Source: an uncultured Clostridia bacterium
GTDB lineage: Bacteria; Bacillota; Clostridia; Lachnospirales; Lachnospiraceae
Reading direction: 5' to 3'
Assembly (NCBI GenBank): GCA_946611595.1
Contig: CAMODY010000049.1
Coordinates: 1 to 11,108 of the forward strand
Length of the DNA stretch: 11,108 nt
Position 1 is the first letter of the stretch. Each line of letters starts with the position of its first letter. A program made the position numbers and the translations under genes. A model generated the notes under the pieces. That model saw only the letters and a list, made by a program, of their open reading frames with translations. It was not told where the DNA came from and made no database searches. Positions 6,162-11,108 of this stretch are shown in pieces.

Positions 6162-7466
6162 ATGAAGATCACGGAAGATATTCTTCAATATCGGGCAGAA
6201 TTGGAATTCGGACAGGCTAAAAAAACAACCATCGTCAAACAGAATGTTTATCGAAAACTTTTAGAGGAAGAAAACGAACTGCTTTTAGCGACCATGGATC
6301 CTGCGCGGACTGAAGAGGTCTTTGCCTTTGGCAAAAAATGGTTTCCCTGGGAGTATTCTATCGTCGATCTTGATATGCACCTGATCTACCGTACGCAAAA
6401 TCTGCACAAAGTATTAGATGGCGAAAAAGTAGACCGGATTCCAAGCGAAAGTTTAAGCGAGCTGATCTTAAGTCGGGAATTCCACGATGCGGCAAAGCTT
6501 AAAGATCATTTCTATCAGACTATGACTTTTAACGATCTGACTGCCTTGGGCCGCAACATCCTTCCGGATGGCCAGTACGCAGGCCGTGTCGTTATGTTCC
6601 TCCCACAGCAAATGAATAAAGCGCCGAAAGGTGCGGAAGAATTATTTGAATTCTTTACAGACTGTGTCATGGAGGCTCTGCGCCGTTCCGGTCTGTTTTC
6701 AAGCCGCAGGCAGAACGACCCACTGCACCTGCTCTGCCGTTCTCTCTTTCAGGGCGAGACAGAAGCAGAACATGCAACAAATGATGTACTGAACAGAAGC
6801 GGATGGAAGGAGGATCACTCCTACACGGTCATCACCTTCCGCTTTCTTGCAGACTCCGCCTGGGAAGCGCAGCTCGAGACGACACTGCCCTATCTGGCGG
6901 ATGAGCTTGAGATCGCATGGCCCAATTCCTGTGCCGTTGTCGGAAAGCGCGATATCAGCTGGATCTTAAACCTGACGCTCTCGAAGATATCCGAAGACCT
7001 GTCGAAATTCCATCAGCAGATCACCTCCTTCGTAAGAGACCATGTCTGCATAGCCGGAGCAAGTTCTGTCTTTAACAACTTTTCCCTGCTGTTAGATGCA
7101 CGGAAGTGTGCGTCTGCCGCCTTGGAGATTGGCTCCCAAAAGCACCCGGACTTCTGGTATTTTTCATTCGACGATTATCGTTTAGATTACATGAAAGAGA
7201 CGCTGAAAGACTCTATTTCGTCCACCTTCCTCATCCATCCTGCGATTTATAAACTGAAACAGTTTGATGAAGAAAACCGCCTGGAACTTACAGATACGCT
7301 GAAGGCTTATCTTGCACATGGCAGAAATATGAGCGCTGCTGCCGACGCTATTTATATCCACAGAACGACCTTCTGCAGGCGGATGGATCAGATCAAAAAG
7401 ATCACGGGGCTGGACCTCGATGATCTCAGCACGGTGATCTTATTAGAATTATCGTTTCAGTTATAA
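6162..7466 (+). CDS. PucR/CdaR-family transcriptional regulator
   Basis: A 434-residue one-component DNA-binding regulator. The C-terminus (about 376-424) is a PucR-type helix-turn-helix (HTH_30): LTDTLKAYLAHGRNMSAAAD, then IHRTTFCRRMDQIKKITGLD. These match the family pattern of a TL-x-x-YL helix, an alanine-rich helix and a H-R-x-T-x-x-x-R recognition helix. The central part (about 200-340) fits the GGDEF-like CdaR domain that often precedes it. The N-terminal 180 residues (GKKWFPWEYSIVDLDMHLIYRT) are probably a sensor region that I cannot assign. The ATG at 6162 is preferred because AGGAGG (6147-6152) lies 9 nt upstream. The open frame extends back to a TTG at 6108, but that lies inside the predicted promoter. 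The gene is divergent from the first URO-D gene and probably controls it and the adjacent ABC operon (inference). Confidence 0.88.
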   Translation: MKITEDILQYRAELEFGQAKKTTIVKQNVYRKLLEEENELLLATMDPARTEEVFAFGKKWFPWEYSIVDLDMHLIYRTQNLHKVLDGEKVDRIPSESLSELILSREFHDAAKLKDHFYQTMTFNDLTALGRNILPDGQYAGRVVMFLPQQMNKAPKGAEELFEFFTDCVMEALRRSGLFSSRRQNDPLHLLCRSLFQGETEAEHATNDVLNRSGWKEDHSYTVITFRFLADSAWEAQLETTLPYLADELEIAWPNSCAVVGKRDISWILNLTLSKISEDLSKFHQQITSFVRDHVCIAGASSVFNNFSLLLDARKCASAALEIGSQKHPDFWYFSFDDYRLDYMKETLKDSISSTFLIHPAIYKLKQFDEENRLELTDTLKAYLAHGRNMSAAADAIYIHRTTFCRRMDQIKKITGLDLDDLSTVILLELSFQL

Positions 7467-7486
7467 CAAATAAAAACAGATAAACA

Positions 7487-7575
7487 AAGGTGTCCGAAAC
7501 TTATGTGTAAAACACGCTCGGAGATTGCTGCGCAACTCCGGCTATCGTTTTACCACATAAGTTCCCGGACACCTT
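7487..7575. repeat. 89-nt near-perfect hairpin between convergent genes
   Basis: The left arm (7487-7513, starting AAGGTGTCCG) and the right arm (7547-7575, ending CGGACACCTT) pair over some 26 positions with one mismatch and two single-base gaps. Inside, GC (7516-7517)/GC (7541-7542), CGGAG/CTCCG (7519-7523, 7536-7540) and TTGC/GCAA (7525-7528, 7532-7535) continue the stem to a 3-nt loop. Almost every base is therefore paired. It lies 20 nt after the PucR-like stop and 62 nt after the LysR stop. On the minus strand it is followed by a U-rich stretch (complement of 7468-7488), so it may end the LysR transcript; the plus side has no clean T-run. The size and folding also fit a MITE/REP-type mobile palindrome. 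No target duplication is evident. Confidence 0.75.
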
Positions 7576-7637
7576 ACTAATTCCAAATACGTTCTCTGCC
7601 ATAAACTGCAGCCGCTTTTTACTGAATGTTTTTTCTT

Positions 7638-8567
7638 TTAGAATAATTCAGATACGGATGTAAATTCATCGATTGCGTCGATAAAGTCCAGCAACCCCTT
7701 CTTGGTATTATCGGTCTTCCAGGAAGCGGTGACGCCGCTGACGGTGTCTTTGATCGGACGCCATTCAAAATACGGATCTCCATAGGAAGTATAGAATTTA
7801 TCCATTACGAAGATATCCATCTTCGTCCTGAGGTTCAGAAGCTGGGAACTTGCATTATTCGTATAAGTGACAATGTTCGGCTGGAAACCGGCGCGGGTAC
7901 AAAGACTTTTCAGCATATTGTAATACGCCGGCGTAAAACGCGCTGAAATGCAGACAAAGTTATATGGCTTTAAATCCTCCAACGTCACTTCTGCTTTCTG
8001 TGCAAGCGGACAGCTCTTCAGCATGCCGATCTCAAGCGGACATTTTCGGATGACCTTACTGCTGAAATACTGCGTTCCAAGTTCTTCCATGTCATAAAGA
8101 ACATTAAAGGCAATATCAAATTCCCCATTGATCAGTTTCGACCTTACATCTTCTGACGGGCAGTCCTCTACGTGGACATGAATGCCCGGATTGATGATGC
8201 GGAAGATCTCAAGGATCGGATACAGATAGGCGCCCGGTTTATGCGTACTCAAAATGCCGATATCCAAATTCTTTGCATAACCGCCCTGAAGGGACTTTGC
8301 AACGTCGATCGACTGGTCTATATGGGAAAGCACATCGAGCCACTCGATATATAAATATCTTCCGGTCTCAGTTAAAATCAGGTGTTTTTTGTCACGGATA
8401 AAAAGCTGGAAGCCAAGATAGTCTTCCAGAGAAGCAATGTTTTTGCTGACCGCTGACTGCGTCATATTTAGAAGCCTGGATGCCCGGGTGAAAGAATTTG
8501 CCTCAACAACAGCAATAAAAATGCGCATCTGCGTGATATTGATATTGATAGCATCAAGGTTAAACAT
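7638..8567 (-). CDS. LysR-type transcriptional regulator
   Basis: A 309-residue LysR-family regulator, the typical length. Residues 12-70 form the winged helix-turn-helix: QMRIFIAVVEANSFTRAS, then LNMTQSAVSKNIASLEDYLG, LFIRDKKHLILTETG, all close to the family pattern. Residues about 95-300 form the effector domain, starting with LDIGILSTHKPGAYLYPIL and containing the GEFDIAF strand typical of LTTRs. The ATG at 8567 is preferred over an in-frame ATG at 8591 because GAGG (complement of 8576-8579) lies 8 nt upstream and the earlier codon lacks a ribosome site. It lies downstream of the second URO-D gene on the same strand but has its own consensus promoter. Control of the URO-D/Liv module is likely but not proven. 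The ligand is unknown. Confidence 0.92.
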   Translation of the reverse strand: MFNLDAININITQMRIFIAVVEANSFTRASRLLNMTQSAVSKNIASLEDYLGFQLFIRDKKHLILTETGRYLYIEWLDVLSHIDQSIDVAKSLQGGYAKNLDIGILSTHKPGAYLYPILEIFRIINPGIHVHVEDCPSEDVRSKLINGEFDIAFNVLYDMEELGTQYFSSKVIRKCPLEIGMLKSCPLAQKAEVTLEDLKPYNFVCISARFTPAYYNMLKSLCTRAGFQPNIVTYTNNASSQLLNLRTKMDIFVMDKFYTSYGDPYFEWRPIKDTVSGVTASWKTDNTKKGLLDFIDAIDEFTSVSELF

Positions 8568-8620
8568 ATACTTCGCCTCACGAAAATACATGCTGTGCCC
8601 GATTTATAAAACCCGCTCAA

Positions 8621-8649
8621 ATTATAACGAGATTAAACAGACGTGTCAA
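8621..8649 (-). promoter_or_regulatory. Full-consensus sigma-A promoter of the LysR gene
   Basis: On the minus strand TTGACA (8644-8649) and TATAAT (8621-8626) both match the consensus 6/6 with the ideal 17-nt spacer (8627-8643). The predicted start is near 8614, giving a leader of about 47 nt to the chosen ATG. Such strength is unusual for a regulator gene and suggests repression by its own product or another factor. Confidence 0.85.
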
Positions 8650-8671
8650 ACAGGCGAAAGTTAATATGTAC

Positions 8672-8687
8672 AGTTTAACAGGAAACT
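8672..8687. promoter_or_regulatory. Possible LysR-type recognition site upstream of its own promoter
   Basis: AGTTT-AACAGG-AAACT is a 5-bp inverted repeat with a 6-nt centre, centred about 65 nt upstream of the predicted LysR start site. That is the classical place for an LTTR recognition site. The spacing is not the strict T-N11-A form, so the call is tentative. The rest of the 8592-8763 interval holds AT-rich sequence with a TATAAT-like segment near 8703, without a matching -35 box, and no gene. Confidence 0.35.
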
Positions 8688-8763
8688 TATAGGACAGTAT
8701 TATATCCGAAAATCTTCATGGATCGAACCTGTCTGTCAAGCAAATAAACCTTGTTTAAACAGT

Positions 8764-8791
8764 AAGAGCGGCGGAAGATCCCGCCGCTCTT
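8764..8791 (-). terminator. Hairpin terminator after the second URO-D gene
   Basis: A perfect 11-bp stem (8764-8774, 8781-8791; core GAGCGGCGG/CCGCCGCTC) has a 6-nt loop and lies about 40 nt past the URO-D stop codon. On the minus strand the tail is TACTGTTTAAAC, a modest T-tract. The stem strength and position support a terminator separating the URO-D/Liv operon from the LysR gene. Confidence 0.7.
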
Positions 8792-8831
8792 TCACTAGAA
8801 GAAAAGAATCAATGAAAAAATACCTGCAGCT

Positions 8832-9824
8832 TTATGCCGGGAAGTAAATCGGGTCAAATTCCGCGATCACTTCAGATACAAATTCATAGAGTCCCGGATA
8901 TGTTGTCTCCGGTCCGCCCATGGTAAGTGCCGGAATAATGAAGTCTTTTCCGCATCTTTCCAGATGGTCCTTCATACCTGCACGAACCTTTTCTTCTGTC
9001 CAGTCCGGAGTATCATACTTACCATTATCAAGGCCGCCCTGGATCGTGATCGCGCCTTTATATTCAGCAAGCAGTTCCGGAATATTATTCTCATAAACAG
9101 CGCCCTGCCATACATCGATACCCATCTCGATCATGGAAGGAACGAGAGTTGCTGCATAAGAGTCAGAATGGTGAACAATATATTTAACACCCAGCTCTTT
9201 CCAATGGCCGTAAATCTTCTTGTATGCATCAAGGAAGAATTCGTCGAACATTTCCTTAGACAGGAAAGTACTTCTCTGGCTTCCCCAGTCATCATGATGG
9301 AAAAGGATCTCCGGTTTTACATATTTGAAATGCTCATCTGCGATCTGGCATTCCCAGTCAGCCATGAAATCGATCAGATCATGCATTGCTTCCGGCTCTT
9401 CGTAGAAGTTGATCATGGTATCTTCCATGCCCATCAGATAGTGGCACTTCTCGAACATTCCACAGAAAACTTTTGCAGTCGGGAAATATTCGTCCTTATC
9501 CATTTCCTCATACTGTTTGATGCAAGCTTCCCATTCCTTAGGATCTAAAACCAGGTTCGGTGCTTTTACAACATCTTTCCACTGGGTGACATCTTTCAGA
9601 ACCTTATCTTCGCCTTCGCAAAGCGGGAATCCGCCAGGAACGCCGATCGGGAATTTATTTTTTACGCCCCATCCGTTTGTCCATTCCGTGCCCGGAATCG
9701 GGATACCGAAATAAATCGGGAACAGCGGGTCATCCAGCCATTGCTGATACTCATACTGTTTTACGAATCTGTCCGGATTTCCGCCCTTTACAGTTTCAAT
9801 AAAATTTTGCTTGATTGTTAACAT
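8832..9824 (-). CDS. URO-D superfamily protein 2 (methyltransferase-like paralogue)
   Basis: A 330-residue paralogue of the URO-D protein at 5001-5996, alignable end to end. Shared blocks include the MLT start, PDRFV (17-21), MGMEDTMI (131-138), YEEPEAMH (141-148), HHDDWGS (176-182), the K/R-IY..WKELG stretch, HHSDS (218-222), MIEMGID.WQG (231-241) and a Gly-rich C-terminal TMGGPETTYPG (301-311). The N-terminal third is the most divergent part, which suggests a different substrate. It lacks the HemE RQAGRY motif and the HxC zinc motif of MtaA. The ATG at 9824 has AAGGAGGAG upstream. It is the gene after the LivM-type permease, 135 nt away, and is followed by a terminator. It is probably in the same transcription unit as the Liv genes, since I find no convincing promoter in the gap. 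Confidence 0.88.
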   Translation of the reverse strand: MLTIKQNFIETVKGGNPDRFVKQYEYQQWLDDPLFPIYFGIPIPGTEWTNGWGVKNKFPIGVPGGFPLCEGEDKVLKDVTQWKDVVKAPNLVLDPKEWEACIKQYEEMDKDEYFPTAKVFCGMFEKCHYLMGMEDTMINFYEEPEAMHDLIDFMADWECQIADEHFKYVKPEILFHHDDWGSQRSTFLSKEMFDEFFLDAYKKIYGHWKELGVKYIVHHSDSYAATLVPSMIEMGIDVWQGAVYENNIPELLAEYKGAITIQGGLDNGKYDTPDWTEEKVRAGMKDHLERCGKDFIIPALTMGGPETTYPGLYEFVSEVIAEFDPIYFPA

Positions 9825-9890
9825 AAAACAGCTCCTCCTTGTAAATCGTTATATTCTCAAATACCTTCTGTATTTTGATTTGTTTTCCGA

Positions 9891-9926
9891 GAGCCGGGGC
9901 AACAGCCTGAAACCGGCTCCCGCGGG
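9891..9926. other. GC-rich hairpins between the LivM-type permease and URO-D gene
   Basis: GAGCCGG (9891-9897) pairs with CCGGCTC (9913-9919), with an inner GGC/GCC pair, and is followed by the palindrome CCCGCGGG (9919-9926). On the transcribed minus strand there is no T-run after the stem, so full termination is unlikely. It may stabilise mRNA or lower expression of the downstream URO-D gene. Confidence 0.4.
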
Positions 9927-9959
9927 TTTTATAATCAATGCAACAGCACTAATTATCTT

Positions 9960-10964
9960 TTATTCTGCTGCAACTGCTCCGGCGTCAATATCTTTAAATG
10001 CTGAGATATCCACCTTTCGCTTCACGCCGAACAGATCAAAGTCAGCTTTTTTATTGATCAGACCCATGATGCCTTTCGGCGCAACAAGGATCATAACAAC
10101 TGCGATGATTCCGAGGATCAGCATACTGAAACCTGAGAAGTTATAAAGCAGCTGTCTTAAGATGACGAAAATGATCGCACCAATGATCGGGCCTTCGATC
10201 GTTCCCATGCCGCCGATAACTGCAATGAAGACCATGGATACTGTCCAGTCGATTCCAAATCCAACCGTTGGCTTGATGTAGGAAAGATTGAGATAAAGGG
10301 CTGAACCTGCAACTCCAGTGATCGCGGATGAAATCAGGAAGCAGATCAGCTTGGATCTGTACAGCTTAACGCCACGGATCTCGGATGCTGCTTCGTTATC
10401 ACGCATCGCCATAAGACCAAGACCGAACTTGGATCTTAAGATGAGCACGACAGCAACCAAAGCGATCAGACCGACACCGAATGCAATGAAGTACATACCC
10501 GTTCCGCTGATTCTTCTTGCAGCTGTGATGTTGTAGCCGACATTGAAGTTTACGAAGGACCAGGTCTGGAAGAAGACGCAGAGCGCTTCTGCCACAAGCC
10601 AGGTACCAATCGTGAAGTAAACATCTTTCATGCCGAAGATCGGAACAGAGATGATCAGTGCAAAGACAACACTGATGACTGCAGCAAGGATGAATCCAAG
10701 GTAGAACGGCAGCCTCCACACCTGTGATACCATTGCCAGCGAGTATCCGCCAAGACCAATGAACGCCTGCGCGCCAAGGGAAACGAGGCCTGCATATCCT
10801 GCAAGCAGGTTCCACATCTCACCGATCGCCATGTACATCAGGATCAGGGTAAAAATATTTACAATATAGTCTCCGCCCCAGAATGGAAGGGACACAAGGA
10901 CAACAGCAGCGACTGCTAATGTGATCCAACGAACTTTTGACATTGTTCCTGTTTGTTTTTTCAT
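9960..10964 (-). CDS. livM: Branched-chain-amino-acid-type ABC permease (LivM family)
   Basis: A 334-residue membrane permease with the LivM hallmarks: NLLAGYAGLVSLG (52-64) in the second membrane region, the ATPase-contact loop GLGLMAMRDNEAASEIRG (181-198), IGGMGTIEGPIIGA (250-263) and the APKGIMGL end block (295-302). A charged 30-residue cytoplasmic tail follows. The ATG at 10964 has AAGGAGGG upstream. It is read 21 nt after a LivH-type permease. No livG or livF ATPase gene follows, since the next gene is a URO-D protein, so the ATPases and binding protein must lie upstream outside the window. LivM-family permeases also serve urea, amide and other transporters, so branched-chain amino acids are not assured as substrate here. 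Confidence 0.93.
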   Translation of the reverse strand: MKKQTGTMSKVRWITLAVAAVVLVSLPFWGGDYIVNIFTLILMYMAIGEMWNLLAGYAGLVSLGAQAFIGLGGYSLAMVSQVWRLPFYLGFILAAVISVVFALIISVPIFGMKDVYFTIGTWLVAEALCVFFQTWSFVNFNVGYNITAARRISGTGMYFIAFGVGLIALVAVVLILRSKFGLGLMAMRDNEAASEIRGVKLYRSKLICFLISSAITGVAGSALYLNLSYIKPTVGFGIDWTVSMVFIAVIGGMGTIEGPIIGAIIFVILRQLLYNFSGFSMLILGIIAVVMILVAPKGIMGLINKKADFDLFGVKRKVDISAFKDIDAGAVAAE

Positions 10965-10985
10965 AACAATTCCCTCCTTTCCGAG

Positions 10986-11108
10986 TTATTTACGAACCTT
11001 CTTGGACAGAAGGCCCTGAGGTCTGACTGTAAGAAGGATCAATAATACGATATAGCCTGCAAGTGTCTGATAAGCGGTTCCGAAAAGGTAGGCTGCGATC
11101 ATCTGCGC
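10986..11108 (-). CDS. livH: C-terminal end of a LivH-type ABC permease (partial)
   Basis: An open frame enters from the right edge and ends at a TAA (10986-10988), giving 40 residues. It shows a hydrophobic last membrane segment (AGYIVLLILLTVRPQGLL) followed by a short basic tail SKKVRK. The RPQGLL ending is the typical C-terminus of LivH-family permeases, the usual partner of LivM. The gene is cut by the window, not visibly damaged. It is the upstream neighbour of the LivM-type gene at 21-nt spacing. Confidence 0.8.
   Translation of the reverse strand, partial: AQMIAAYLFGTAYQTLAGYIVLLILLTVRPQGLLSKKVRK

Noticed and set aside
8964..9548. Plus-strand frame of 194 codons opposite the second URO-D gene
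   Set aside because: Antisense shadow with no ribosome site and no recognisable motif; a similar shadow exists opposite the first paralogue.

Overview
The window looks like part of a chromosome of an anaerobic Gram-positive bacterium of the Clostridia, probably a Lachnospiraceae relative. This rests on AGGAGG-type ribosome sites before nearly every gene, a Gram-positive style lipoprotein substrate-binding protein, AT-rich intergenic DNA with sigma-A-like promoters, and the family content. The taxonomic call is inference. No rRNA, tRNA, CRISPR array, transposase or phage gene is visible.

Bases 1-4,950 hold a complete four-gene ABC importer operon of the ribose/galactose type on the minus strand, read from a promoter near 4,850. 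The order is tandem ATPase, permease A, lipoprotein binding protein, permease B, ending at a REP-like hairpin with a T-run (29-63). Bases 4,950-7,466 hold a URO-D superfamily protein (minus strand, own terminator) and a divergently read PucR/CdaR-type regulator (plus strand). They share a control region with two back-to-back promoters and a palindrome. An 89-nt near-perfect hairpin (7,487-7,575) fills the convergent gap to the next unit.

Bases 7,638-8,567 hold a LysR-type regulator (minus strand) behind a full-consensus promoter. Upstream on the same strand, bases 8,832-11,108 hold a second URO-D paralogue, a LivM-type permease and the last 40 codons of a LivH-type permease. This operon continues past the right edge.

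The overall picture is two parallel modules, each pairing an ABC importer (one sugar-type, one branched-chain-amino-acid-type) with a URO-D family enzyme and a one-component regulator. The URO-D proteins do not look like the haem enzyme HemE. They resemble the branch that includes corrinoid-dependent methyltransferases (MtaA/CmuA-like), but both lack the His-x-Cys zinc motif of that group and carry HHDDWGS and HHSDS motifs instead. The likely theme is uptake and processing of small organic molecules of unknown identity. The substrate and reaction cannot be read from the sequence, and no corrinoid protein gene lies in the window.
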